Source of the DNA: Frigidibacter sp. ROC022
GTDB taxonomy: Bacteria > Pseudomonadota > Alphaproteobacteria > Rhodobacterales > Rhodobacteraceae
Reading direction: 5' to 3'
NCBI RefSeq assembly: GCF_024723735.1
Contig: NZ_JANQDU010000001.1
Span: 620,001 to 684,000 of the forward strand
DNA: 64,000 bases
The notes beneath the pieces are model-generated. The model was not told where the DNA came from. It saw nothing but the letters and a program-made list of their open reading frames with translations, and ran no database searches. The translations under genes were made by a program, and so were the position numbers. The stretch's first letter is position 1. Each line of letters opens with the position of its first letter. Shown here in pieces: positions 30,813-38,856 of the stretch.

Positions 30813-32479
30813 CAGCGGAACGGCTGATCTACCTGCCACTCGGCGGCGCCGGCGAAGTCGGCATGAACCTCTATGTCTATGGCTATGGCAAGAAGGGCCG
30901 CGAGCGGCTGATTGTCGTCGATCTCGGCGTCACCTTCCCCGACATGGACAGCTCTCCCGGCGTCGATCTGATCATGGCCGACATCAAATGGCTGGCGCAG
31001 CGCGCCGACCGGATCGAGGCGGTGTTCATCACCCATGCCCACGAGGACCACATCGGTGCGCTGCCGCTGCTGCTGCCGCAGATCGAGGCGCCGGTCTATG
31101 CCCGCCGCTTCACCGGCCATCTGGGGGCGCTGAAGCTCTCCGAGGCCGGGCTGGCGACCGATGTGCTGAAGATCACCGAGGCCTGGCCCGAGACGGTGAC
31201 CGCCGGCCCCTTCAAGGTCGGCTTCCTGCCGATCTCGCATTCGATCCCGGAAAGCGCCGGGCTGGTCATCGATACGCCGGCCGGCCGGATCGTCCATACC
31301 GGAGACTTCAAGATCGACCGGACGCCGGGCGTCGGCGAGGCCTTTGATGACGATCTCTGGGCCTCGATCGCGGCGCCGGGCGTCCGGGCCCTGGTCTGCG
31401 ACAGCACCAATGTCTTCCAGCCCGCCGCGGGCCGTTCCGAAGCCGACATCGCCGACAATCTGGAAAGGCTGATCGCGGGGGCCAGCGGGATGCTGGCGGC
31501 GACGACCTTTGCCTCGAACGTGGCGCGTCTGAAGACCCTGGCCGAGGCCGGCAAGCGGGCCGGGCGCGAGATCGTCCTGCTCGGCCGCGCCATGCGCCGG
31601 ATGGTCGATGCCGCGACCGAGACCGGCGTGCTGACCGATTTCCCCCGCGTCCTGCAGCCGGAAGAGGCGGCGGATGTGCCGCGCGACCACCTGATGCTGC
31701 TCACCACCGGCAGCCAGGGCGAACGCCGGGCCGCCAGCGCGGCGCTGAGCCGGGGCAAGTATCTGGGCCTGGAACTGAAGGAGGGCGACACCTTCCTGTT
31801 CAGTTCGAAGACCATCCCCGGAAATGAACGCGGCGTGCTGCGGATCATGAACAATTTCTCGGAACGTGGTGTCGAGGTGGTCGATGACAACGGCGGCGCC
31901 TACCACGTCTCGGGCCACGCCAACCGGCCCGACCTCGCCTTCATGCACCGGCTGATGAAGCCGAAGATGCTGGTGCCGATGCATGGCGAGCACCGGATGC
32001 TGCGCGAACATGCCAATCTGGGCGAGGAGGCCGGGATCCCCTCGGTCATCGCCACCAACGGCATGATGGTCGATCTTTCCGGAGACCGTCCCGAGATCGT
32101 CGAGAGGATCGACCCGGGCCGCACCTATCTGGACGGTTCGGTGCTGATCGGCGCGATGGACGGGGTGGTCCGCGACCGGATCAGGATGGCGCTGAATGGC
32201 CATGTCGTTGTCACGGTGATCATCGACGAATCGGACGAGGTTCTGGGCGATGCCTGGTGCGATACCATGGGCCTGCCGGAACTCGGCCGCTCTAACGCGC
32301 CGCTGCTGGACGTGCTGGAAGAGGACCTGTCGCAGTTCCTCGGCCGCGCCGATGCCAAGACCCTGCGCAACGACGACAAGCTGGAAGACAACCTGCGCCG
32401 GATCGCCCGGCAGTCGGCCGCCAACGAGATCGGCAAGAAGCCGGAAGTCAGCGTGGTGATTTCGCGGCTGTCGGCCTGA
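30809..32479 (+). CDS. rnj: ribonuclease J
   Basis: 556 residues, starting inside the end of coaX. Metallo-beta-lactamase motif T-H-A-H-E-D-H-I-G-A (residues ~70-79) and H-T-G-D-F-K (residues ~165-170) bind the two zinc ions; the beta-CASP part contains the V-S-G-H-A-N-R-P-D-L and M-H-G-E-H-R-M motifs (residues ~367-398). RNase J is a 5' exonuclease and endonuclease in mRNA decay and rRNA maturation; Alphaproteobacteria often have it alongside RNase E. Its last 32 bases overlap the convergent PilZ gene. Confidence 0.95.
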   Translation: MTAERLIYLPLGGAGEVGMNLYVYGYGKKGRERLIVVDLGVTFPDMDSSPGVDLIMADIKWLAQRADRIEAVFITHAHEDHIGALPLLLPQIEAPVYARRFTGHLGALKLSEAGLATDVLKITEAWPETVTAGPFKVGFLPISHSIPESAGLVIDTPAGRIVHTGDFKIDRTPGVGEAFDDDLWASIAAPGVRALVCDSTNVFQPAAGRSEADIADNLERLIAGASGMLAATTFASNVARLKTLAEAGKRAGREIVLLGRAMRRMVDAATETGVLTDFPRVLQPEEAADVPRDHLMLLTTGSQGERRAASAALSRGKYLGLELKEGDTFLFSSKTIPGNERGVLRIMNNFSERGVEVVDDNGGAYHVSGHANRPDLAFMHRLMKPKMLVPMHGEHRMLREHANLGEEAGIPSVIATNGMMVDLSGDRPEIVERIDPGRTYLDGSVLIGAMDGVVRDRIRMALNGHVVVTVIIDESDEVLGDAWCDTMGLPELGRSNAPLLDVLEEDLSQFLGRADAKTLRNDDKLEDNLRRIARQSAANEIGKKPEVSVVISRLSA

Positions 32480-32873
32480 GCGGGCCGGGCAGGGGGCCGG
32501 GCGCTGCCCGGCCCGTCCGGTCCCGCTGCGGTTCGGCCTGTTGCAGGCGGGGCGCGATCAGGGCCAGGCGGGCGGCCAGATGGTCCTGTTCGGCCACCGG
32601 CATCACGAAGCGGACCCCATAGGTGCTGTCCCGCCGCCACTTCATCTGCACCTCGTAGCAGCCGAGGCGCGGGATCGTCAGCAACCAGCCTTCGCCCTGC
32701 AAGGCGTCACCGTCGGCATCCTCGAAGATGATCCTGGCGCCGCCGCCCGAACATTCGATGGTCCGGACCTGAAAGGTCTCGCCATCCGGGGCGGCGAGTT
32801 CCGACAGAAGCGATATCTTCTGCCTGCGGTAACGCCGTGGGTCGGCGTCCAGCCTCGTTGACATGAAACTCAT
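32448..32873 (-). CDS. PilZ domain protein
   Basis: 141 residues. R-R-Y-R-R-Q (residues ~13-18) and E-C-S-G-G-G-A-R-I (residues ~40-48) correspond to the R-x-x-x-R and D/N-x-S-x-x-G cyclic-di-GMP motifs; the Asp/Asn is a glutamate here, so ligand binding is plausible but not certain. The Pro/Arg/Ala-rich last 30 residues overlap rnj on the other strand. An alternative start is the ATG at 32864. A single-domain PilZ of this kind may act as a c-di-GMP adaptor; target unknown. Confidence 0.75.
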   Translation of the reverse strand: MSFMSTRLDADPRRYRRQKISLLSELAAPDGETFQVRTIECSGGGARIIFEDADGDALQGEGWLLTIPRLGCYEVQMKWRRDSTYGVRFVMPVAEQDHLAARLALIAPRLQQAEPQRDRTGRAAPGPLPGPLRPTAAKSPR

Positions 32874-32949
32874 CGCACCCTCGGGGAAACCGGGCCGGTT
32901 GTGGCCGGTCTCACCCTGGCATGGCGGGCTTGCGATCCGGTAAACGGCG

Positions 32950-32968
32950 GCCCGGGCTCAGCCCGGGC
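32950..32968 (-). terminator. palindrome enclosing the DEAD-box gene stop codon
   Basis: Perfect 8-bp inverted repeat GCCCGGGC/GCCCGGGC whose three-base loop is the TGA stop codon of the helicase gene (32958-32960). No T-run follows. It may slow ribosomes or RNA polymerase at the end of the gene, or may be chance in GC-rich DNA. Confidence 0.3.
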
Positions 32969-34472
32969 GGCGCTGGTCGAAGCTGAGCGCGATGAAGGAG
33001 GGCAGGTGATCGCCCATGCCGACCACGGCGTCGCCCTTCTTGTTCTCGCGGCGCGAGTCCTGCCGGCCACGGCCGGATTGCTCTTTCTTCTCGCCGGCCG
33101 GTTTCTCGGCGGCCTGTTTCTCGGGGGCCTGCGGGGCCTCGGTCTCGGCCGGTTCCGGGCTCTGTTCCGCCACCGGGGCCGCTGCGGTGTCCTGCGGCTT
33201 GGCCTTGTCCCCGTCGCTGCGGCGCGAGGAAGAGCGCGACCGCGACGAGCGTGACCTGGACCGCGACGAGGAACTGCTGCGCTCGGGCGCGGGCGCGTCT
33301 TCCGCCGGAGCCTCGGCGCTGCCGCCCATCGGGCTTTCGAGCCGCGGAATGGTCTTGCCCAGCAGACGCTCGACCTGATCGAGATATTTCTCGTCGCCCG
33401 GCGTGCAGATCATGATCGCCTTGCCCGAACGCCCGGCCCGGCCGGTGCGGCCGATCCGGTGGACGTAGTCTTCGGGGTGGCTCGGCACGTCGAAATTGAA
33501 CACATGGCTGACCGAGGGGATATCCAGCCCGCGCGCCGCCACGTCCGAGCAGACCAGGAAGCGCAGGCTCTTGTCGCGGAACCCTTCCAGGGTCCGGGTG
33601 CGCTGCGACTGGTCCAGATCGCCATGGATCGGGGCGGCGTCATAGCCGTGTTTCTGCAAGGACTTGGCCAGGATATCGACCTCGGACTTGCGGTTGCAGA
33701 AGATCATCGCGTTGGTGCAGGCTTCGCCCTCGGCCTCGATCAGCTTGCGCAGCAATTCGCGCTTTTCCGACGGCTGGCGATCCTTGCGCGAGGCGCGGAA
33801 CATCACGACGCCCTGTTCGATGGTCTCGGCGGTGGTCGCCTGGCGGGCCACCTCGACGCGGAACGGGTCCTTCAGGAAGGTCTTCGTGATCCGCTCGATC
33901 TCGGGCGCCATGGTGGCCGAGAAGAACAGCGTCTGCTTGCGCGGCGGGGTCATCTCGAAGATGCGCTCGATATCCGGGATGAAGCCCATGTCGAGCATCC
34001 GGTCGGCCTCGTCGATGACCATCACCTTCACGTCGTTGAGGATCAGCTTGCCGCGTTCGCGGTGGTCGAGCAGCCGGCCCGGCGTGGCGATCAGCACATC
34101 GACGCCGCGGTCGATGGCGACATCCTGATCCTTGAACGAGACGCCGCCGATCAGCAGCGCCTTGGTCAGCCGGTGGTTCTTGGCATAGGTGTCGAAATTC
34201 TCCGCCACCTGGGCCGCCAGTTCGCGGGTCGGGCATAGGACCAGACTGCGCGGCATCCGGGCCTTGGCGCGGCCCCGGCCGAGCAGCGAGATCATCGGCA
34301 GCACGAAGGCGGCGGTCTTGCCGGTGCCGGTCTGAGCGATGCCCAGGACGTCGCGGCCTTCGAGGGCGGCCGGAATCGCGCCCGCCTGGATCGGGGTCGG
34401 GGTTTCGTAGCCCGCATCTGCAACAGCGGAAAGGACCTTGGGGTCCAGTTTGAGGTCGGTGAATTTCGTCAT
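32958..34472 (-). CDS. DEAD-box RNA helicase, RhlE-like, with RS-rich tail
   Basis: 504 residues from the ATG at 34472 (the frame is open further upstream but the Q-motif protein begins with M-T-K-F-T-D-L). Motifs in order: P-T-P-I-Q (Q motif), A-Q-T-G-T-G-K-T (I), P-T-R-E-L-A (Ia), T-P-G-R-L (Ib), D-E-A-D (II), S-A-T (III), H-R-I-G-R-T-G-R-A-G (VI). After residue ~390 comes a disordered tail with [14 protein letters not shown] repeats and Glu/Pro/Lys-rich sequence, as in bacterial helicases that bind structured RNA at low temperature. Probably acts in ribosome assembly or RNA decay, near RNase J. Confidence 0.95.
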   Translation of the reverse strand: MTKFTDLKLDPKVLSAVADAGYETPTPIQAGAIPAALEGRDVLGIAQTGTGKTAAFVLPMISLLGRGRAKARMPRSLVLCPTRELAAQVAENFDTYAKNHRLTKALLIGGVSFKDQDVAIDRGVDVLIATPGRLLDHRERGKLILNDVKVMVIDEADRMLDMGFIPDIERIFEMTPPRKQTLFFSATMAPEIERITKTFLKDPFRVEVARQATTAETIEQGVVMFRASRKDRQPSEKRELLRKLIEAEGEACTNAMIFCNRKSEVDILAKSLQKHGYDAAPIHGDLDQSQRTRTLEGFRDKSLRFLVCSDVAARGLDIPSVSHVFNFDVPSHPEDYVHRIGRTGRAGRSGKAIMICTPGDEKYLDQVERLLGKTIPRLESPMGGSAEAPAEDAPAPERSSSSSRSRSRSSRSRSSSRRSDGDKAKPQDTAAAPVAEQSPEPAETEAPQAPEKQAAEKPAGEKKEQSGRGRQDSRRENKKGDAVVGMGDHLPSFIALSFDQRRPG

Positions 34473-34551
34473 TTGCGTCCAATCGTAGCGGGCCTTGGCA
34501 CCTTGCCTGCCCGCATGTGATGGGACGCTTGCCTGACACGCCCCGCCTGAA

Positions 34552-34605
34552 GCCCGACCGGATGTCGGGCGGCACGCTGCTACTGCAAAATGCACGGAAG
34601 GTCAA
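34552..34605 (-). promoter_or_regulatory. possible promoter and leader hairpin of the DEAD-box gene
   Basis: On the minus strand TTGACC (34605-34600), a 17-base spacer and TAGCAG (34582-34577) form a plausible promoter. A perfect 7-bp hairpin GCCCGAC-ATCCG-GTCGGGC (34570-34552) would sit at the 5' end of the transcript, ahead of a leader of about 98 bases. Long structured leaders are common in cold-induced helicase genes. Confidence 0.35.
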
Positions 34606-34703
34606 GAAACCGTGCGGGAAACGGGCTGTTGCCGTCGCAACGGAACGGATAGCCTGAGCGGGATCCCGGCCGGTGTGGCCGGGCGTTGAAGAGGGAGGCG
34701 AAG

Positions 34704-35129
34704 ATGATCCGCAGACATGCCACGGCAACCTGGGCCGGCGGGCTGAAGGACGGGACCGGGACCGTTACATCCGAGAGCGGCACCCTGAACGCGCCCTATG
34801 CCTTTGCCAAGCGGTTCGGCGAAGAGGAGGGCTCGAACCCGGAAGAACTGATCGCCGCGGCCCATGCCGGCTGCTATGCGATGGCCCTGTCGGGGAATTT
34901 CGATGCCGCCGGGGTCAAGGCCGACCGGATCGAGTGCCGGGCCGAGGTCTCGCTCGACCTGTCGGGCGAGGCGCCGACGGTGACCAGGATCCATCTGACC
35001 GTCGAGGCGGCGGTGCCGGGGCTGGATGCGGCCCGGTTCCAGGAACTCGTGACCAAGACCAAGGACACCTGCCCGATCTCGCGCCTGCTGGCGGCGGCGG
35101 AAATCACCGTCGAGGCGAATCTGGCCTGA
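34704..35129 (+). CDS. OsmC-family peroxiredoxin-like protein
   Basis: 141 residues from the ATG at 34704 with GAGGGAGG upstream; a TTG six codons earlier is less likely. The two redox cysteines of the OsmC/Ohr fold are seen in A-H-A-G-C-Y-A-M (residue ~58) and K-D-T-C-P-I-S (residue ~119), together with N-P-E-E-L-I-A-A-A-H. Known members reduce organic hydroperoxides. It is nearer to OsmC (G-E-E-x-G-S-N-P-E-E-L) than to Ohr. Divergent from the helicase; single-gene unit ended by a GC-rich hairpin at 35179-35199. Confidence 0.9.
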   Translation: MIRRHATATWAGGLKDGTGTVTSESGTLNAPYAFAKRFGEEEGSNPEELIAAAHAGCYAMALSGNFDAAGVKADRIECRAEVSLDLSGEAPTVTRIHLTVEAAVPGLDAARFQELVTKTKDTCPISRLLAAAEITVEANLA

Positions 35130-35178
35130 GCGTCCGGCCCCGCGGGGACGACCCGCCCGCGTCGTGACGGGGGCGGGA

Positions 35179-35226
35179 GCGGGGGTTTCACACCCCCGCG
35201 CCCCCGTGGGATATTTCCAAGGTAAA
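35179..35226 (+). repeat. GGAGTATTT-type repeat, copy E with hairpin
   Basis: Hairpin GCGGGGGT-TTCAC-ACCCCCGC (35179-35199, perfect 8-bp stem) followed by the variant core CCCCCGTGGGATATTTCCAA and GGTAAAG. The tail ends four bases before the stop of the PIG-L gene and is antiparallel to it, as copies A, D and F are to their neighbours. The hairpin may also end transcription of the OsmC-family gene. Confidence 0.65.
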
Positions 35227-35230
35227 GCGG

Positions 35231-37549
35231 TCAGCCGCCGCGCCTGGCCAGCAGGTTCGCCATCAGGCGGAAGGCGCCGGGGGTCAGTTCCGGCAGTTGG
35301 TGGTGCAGGTTCAGCGCGCAGTGGTTGTGGCGGCCCTGGCCGATCTCGGCGCTGAGCAGCGCACCGCGGTGCGGCGCCTCGCCGGGGTCGGCAAGCTCGA
35401 TGAGCGGCAAATAGGCGGCATCCCAGCTCTTGGCGAAATAGAGCCCGCGTTCCTTGGCCCAGCCCTGCCAGTCCTCGGGGCCGATCCGGTTCGGGCCGGT
35501 CAGAACCGGGTGATCCGGGGACAGATGGGTGACGGCGGCGTTCTGGTCGGTGACCCGGTAGCGCAGGCTGGGGCTGCCGATCTGGATCGGCCGCGGCGGG
35601 GTGGTCTGCGGCGCCCAGTTGTCGCCGGGCCGGTGGTAGAGCGTCAGCAGCGTGCCCCCCGCCGCGACCCAGTCGTGCAGCCGGGGCAGGGCGGCGGCGA
35701 GACGCGGGTTGCGGAAGCCGAAGACCCCGACGACCAGCGCCCCGATCCCCTCGAACCCCTCGCCATCGCCCAGATCAGTCTCGGAAAGATCGACGGTGTC
35801 CAGCCCCATGGCCCGCAGCCAGTCGAGCACCCTGTCATTGCCGGTGCCGACATAGCCGACCCGGACCTGCGGTAGCGCCACATGGGCGGCCAGGATCCGC
35901 AGCCGAGCCGGGAAACTGCGCAGCCGCGGTGCGATATGCTTGTAGGCAAAGCGGTGCTCGGAGGGCGCCGGTTCGCCGTCGAGCAGCAGCGGCGCCTCGA
36001 CGATGCCTTCCTGCAGCCCGTCCGGCGGGATCAGCAGGGCCTGGGGGCCGGACCAGTCCTGGCGCCAGCCGTCAGGCAGGGACAGTTCGGGCCGCGCCGC
36101 CTCGGGGCGCAGATCGGCCAGATGCACCGTCACCGCGCCGACCGGCAGGGCCAGGTTGATCAGCGCCGCCGTCGGGACCAGCCGGGCGGATTTGGCCGGG
36201 CCGACCTGGGGCGGCGAGTCGATCGGCAGAAGGTCCTCCACGACCTGGCCGCCGAGGCCGATCTTCAGCGCCAGTGCCGGCAGGCGCGGGCGCAGCGGGT
36301 CATAGGCGACGGGGTAGGGATCGGCGACCGCGGCCGTGCCGTCGATCTCGACCGCGCCGTCGCGCAAATGCCAGCCCGTGGGCAGCACCGGGCGCACCTC
36401 CAGCGACTCGGCCCGGCCCTTGTCGGATTCGATCCGCAGGGCGCCGGAGGCGCCGGGCCAGAGCCAGTCGCGGCCGCTGCGGGCGCGGGCGCCGACCCCC
36501 AGGGCCAGCCGCAGCACCCGGGCAAGTTCGCGGCGCTTCACCGGCAGCCGATGCGCATGTTCCGGCGCCACCACCGCGCCGTCGAGAAGGCGCAGCGCCT
36601 CGGCGGCGGCTGCGGCGACGGCGGCACGGTCCGGGAAGGCGGCCTGTGCCTCGGCCAGGGCGCGGCCGGCGGCCTCGAGTCCCAGGTCGGCCAGGTTCCG
36701 TGGCAGGTTGTCGGTGACCGCCGCGCTGTCGGCGCCGACCCGACTGGCCGCCAGGTGCAGGGCGCGGTCCTGCTCGGCGCCCGGCGCCACCCAGCTTCCC
36801 ATGCCCTGGGTCAGGTGGAACGCCCGGCTGCGCTGCGCCATGTTGGCATAGCTCCAGCCGGTGACCGGATCGCGGTCGCGGCAGTCCACCGTCACCGTGG
36901 CGGGCGGCGGCGGTTCGTCGTCGTCATAGGAGCCGCCACCGCCGCCCCAGGCCGGCAGATAGAGTTTCGAGACCGTCCAGGGCGCCAGGTCCGACCCCTT
37001 GAAGGCGGGGTCCGCCGCCGCCTCGAAGACGATATGCGCCGCCTCGGTCATCGCGCGGTGATGGCCATGCTGGCCGCCGACATCCAGGAAGGTCGGGCAG
37101 ATGATGTCGGGCTTTTCCTGCCGCAGCACATCGACGAAACGCGCAATGGTCCGGTCGCGGCCCCAGATGCCCATGGTCTCGACCCCCGACTTGGAGAAGC
37201 CGAAATCGAAGATCGCATCCTCCGGGGTCTCGCTCAGCCAGTACATCCGCAGGTCCAGGGCGGCGGCGGCACGCTCCATCTCGGCGGTGCGGATCACGCC
37301 CAGGTCGCGCACCGTTTCCGCGCCGATGTCGTTCTGTCCGCCCTCGCCGCGGGTCGAGCAGAGATAGGAGGTCGAGAGCCCGTCGCGGAAACGCAGCGGC
37401 GCCAGCATCGTGCTGGTCTCGTCATCCGGATGCGCGCCGGTCTGCATGAAGGAGGTCACCGAGCCGAGCGCCCGCAGGGCCAGCCAGAGATCGACGATCA
37501 ATGGGTGGTCCTGGTCCTGGGCAAGAAGGTCTCGGTCGGTCAGGGGCAT
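35231..37549 (-). CDS. large PIG-L family deacetylase with C-terminal extension
   Basis: 772 residues, two to three times the size of ordinary PIG-L/LmbE enzymes. Residues 30-260 hold the zinc-dependent deacetylase: A-H-P-D-D-E (H40, D42/D43) and G-Q-H-G-H-H-R-A-M-T-E-A-A-H near residue 160. The remaining 500 residues contain beta-rich segments and a final domain (about residues 560-770) with Y-V-G-T-G-N-D-R-V-L-D-W-L and A-L-V-V-G-V-F-G-F, resembling a class I glutamine-amidotransferase-like or ThuA-like fold. Known PIG-L enzymes remove N-acetyl groups from GlcNAc conjugates. No signal peptide, so it acts in the cytoplasm. 18 bases behind the ROK gene. Confidence 0.85.
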   Translation of the reverse strand: MPLTDRDLLAQDQDHPLIVDLWLALRALGSVTSFMQTGAHPDDETSTMLAPLRFRDGLSTSYLCSTRGEGGQNDIGAETVRDLGVIRTAEMERAAAALDLRMYWLSETPEDAIFDFGFSKSGVETMGIWGRDRTIARFVDVLRQEKPDIICPTFLDVGGQHGHHRAMTEAAHIVFEAAADPAFKGSDLAPWTVSKLYLPAWGGGGGSYDDDEPPPPATVTVDCRDRDPVTGWSYANMAQRSRAFHLTQGMGSWVAPGAEQDRALHLAASRVGADSAAVTDNLPRNLADLGLEAAGRALAEAQAAFPDRAAVAAAAAEALRLLDGAVVAPEHAHRLPVKRRELARVLRLALGVGARARSGRDWLWPGASGALRIESDKGRAESLEVRPVLPTGWHLRDGAVEIDGTAAVADPYPVAYDPLRPRLPALALKIGLGGQVVEDLLPIDSPPQVGPAKSARLVPTAALINLALPVGAVTVHLADLRPEAARPELSLPDGWRQDWSGPQALLIPPDGLQEGIVEAPLLLDGEPAPSEHRFAYKHIAPRLRSFPARLRILAAHVALPQVRVGYVGTGNDRVLDWLRAMGLDTVDLSETDLGDGEGFEGIGALVVGVFGFRNPRLAAALPRLHDWVAAGGTLLTLYHRPGDNWAPQTTPPRPIQIGSPSLRYRVTDQNAAVTHLSPDHPVLTGPNRIGPEDWQGWAKERGLYFAKSWDAAYLPLIELADPGEAPHRGALLSAEIGQGRHNHCALNLHHQLPELTPGAFRLMANLLARRGG

Positions 37550-37567
37550 GATTGGCTCCGTAATATG

Positions 37568-38722
37568 TCAGGCGGCGTCGAGCCGTGGGGTGAAGAGGCG
37601 GTCCAGCACCAGGGCGGCGGCGCCATGGGTGGCGGTCATCCGGCCCGCGGCGCCCCGCATCAGGCGCGGCAGGGTCCGGTCGGGGCGGGCGGCAAGGCTG
37701 GCGGGGCTCAGGACGATCCGGGAAATCAGCCCGTCGATCAGCGCATCGGGCAGGGCGCCGCCGAGGATCACCACCTGCGGGTCGAGCAGGTTTTCCAGCA
37801 GCACCACCGCCTGGCCCAGGGCCGCGGCGGCCTCGTCCAGCCATTGGCCGGTCTCGGGGGCGTCCAGCGCCGCCTCGATCTCTTCCACCGTGCCCGCCGC
37901 ATGGCCGGCCGCCGACAGCCGCCGGGCCAGCGAGACCCGGCTGGCGACCTCTTCCAGCCGCCGCCCGTCGATGCGGACATGGCCGATCTCGCCGGCATTT
38001 CCGAAAGCGCCGCGCAGCAGGCCGGCGTCCGAGACGATCCCCAGCCCCAGCCCGGCTCCGAAATAGAGAAAGGCGTAGTGCTCCAGCCCCTGCGCCACGC
38101 CCGACAGCCGTTCGGCCACCGCGGCGGCGTTGGCATCGTTCTCGATCACCACCGCGCAGCCGAGCCGCGACTCGAGGAACGGCGCCGGGTCGGTCTGCTC
38201 CCAGCCCGGCAGTTCGGTGGCGGCGGCGGCCAGTCCGGTGTGCCCGAAGGGGCCCGGCATGACCACGCCGATGCCCAGAAGCCGGTCCGGGCAGACCCCG
38301 CTACCTGCCAGAGCTTCGTCGCGCAACGTATTGATTTCCCCGGCGACCTCGTCAGGTCCGGCATGGGCCAGGGCACGCCGCCCCGACCAGAGCGCACGCC
38401 CCGCCAGATCGCTCAGCACCGCCCGTGCCGCATCGGGCCGCAACTCCACCCCCAAGGCGTGTCCGCCCGAGGGGGCGACGGCATATTGCGCCACCGGCAG
38501 GCCGCGCCGGGCCTGCCTGCGCCCGATCTCGGCCAGCAATCCCTCGCCGGTCAGATCGGCGATGATGTTCGACACCGCCTGTGTCGAGAGCCCCGAGGCC
38601 CGGGCGATTTCGGCCCGGCCCGAGGCGCCCGCTGTCCGGACATGCCGAAGCACCAGCGCCCGGTTCCACAGGCGGCTCCGCTCGGCATTCGAGCCCGGGA
38701 ATCGGGGCGTTTGCAGGGTCAT
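37568..38722 (-). CDS. ROK-family transcriptional regulator
   Basis: 384 residues: N-terminal winged helix-turn-helix (about residues 20-75, S-G-R-A-E-I-A-R-A-S-G-L-S-T-Q-A-V-S-N) followed by the ROK sugar-kinase-like domain with L-G-I-G-V-V-M-P-G-P-F (residues ~150) and V-I-E-N-D-A-N-A-A-A-V-A-E. The zinc motif C-x-C-G-x-x-G-C that normally follows G-E-I-G-H is missing; the sequence goes directly to V-R-I-D-G-R-R-L-E-E. It is divergent from the ABC operon and first in an operon with the PIG-L gene, so it probably represses both until a sugar-like ligand is bound. Confidence 0.9.
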   Translation of the reverse strand: MTLQTPRFPGSNAERSRLWNRALVLRHVRTAGASGRAEIARASGLSTQAVSNIIADLTGEGLLAEIGRRQARRGLPVAQYAVAPSGGHALGVELRPDAARAVLSDLAGRALWSGRRALAHAGPDEVAGEINTLRDEALAGSGVCPDRLLGIGVVMPGPFGHTGLAAAATELPGWEQTDPAPFLESRLGCAVVIENDANAAAVAERLSGVAQGLEHYAFLYFGAGLGLGIVSDAGLLRGAFGNAGEIGHVRIDGRRLEEVASRVSLARRLSAAGHAAGTVEEIEAALDAPETGQWLDEAAAALGQAVVLLENLLDPQVVILGGALPDALIDGLISRIVLSPASLAARPDRTLPRLMRGAAGRMTATHGAAALVLDRLFTPRLDAA

Positions 38723-38738
38723 GCCCTATCGCCTAGCG

Positions 38739-38777
38739 CAACTTGCTTGATAGCTCAATTGAATTGACCTTAAGTTG
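38739..38777 (+). promoter_or_regulatory. operator-like AT-rich palindromic site between ROK gene and ABC operon
   Basis: The 39-base stretch is much richer in A/T than its surroundings. CAACTT (38739-38744) and AAGTTG (38772-38777) are inverted copies flanking the perfect palindrome TCAATTGA (38755-38762). It lies between the two divergent starts, where an autoregulating ROK repressor would bind. Confidence 0.45.
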
Positions 38778-38856
38778 GCAGCAAGACCGGCCCGAATCGA
38801 TTCTCACGACCCGGGAGCCCGGCGAGCAACCAGAACAAGGAAATGGGGAGATGGAC

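Noticed and set aside
35882-38767. Plus-strand frame of 961 codons opposite the PIG-L and ROK genes
   Set aside because: Same shadow effect; both minus-strand genes have clear catalytic or DNA-binding motifs.
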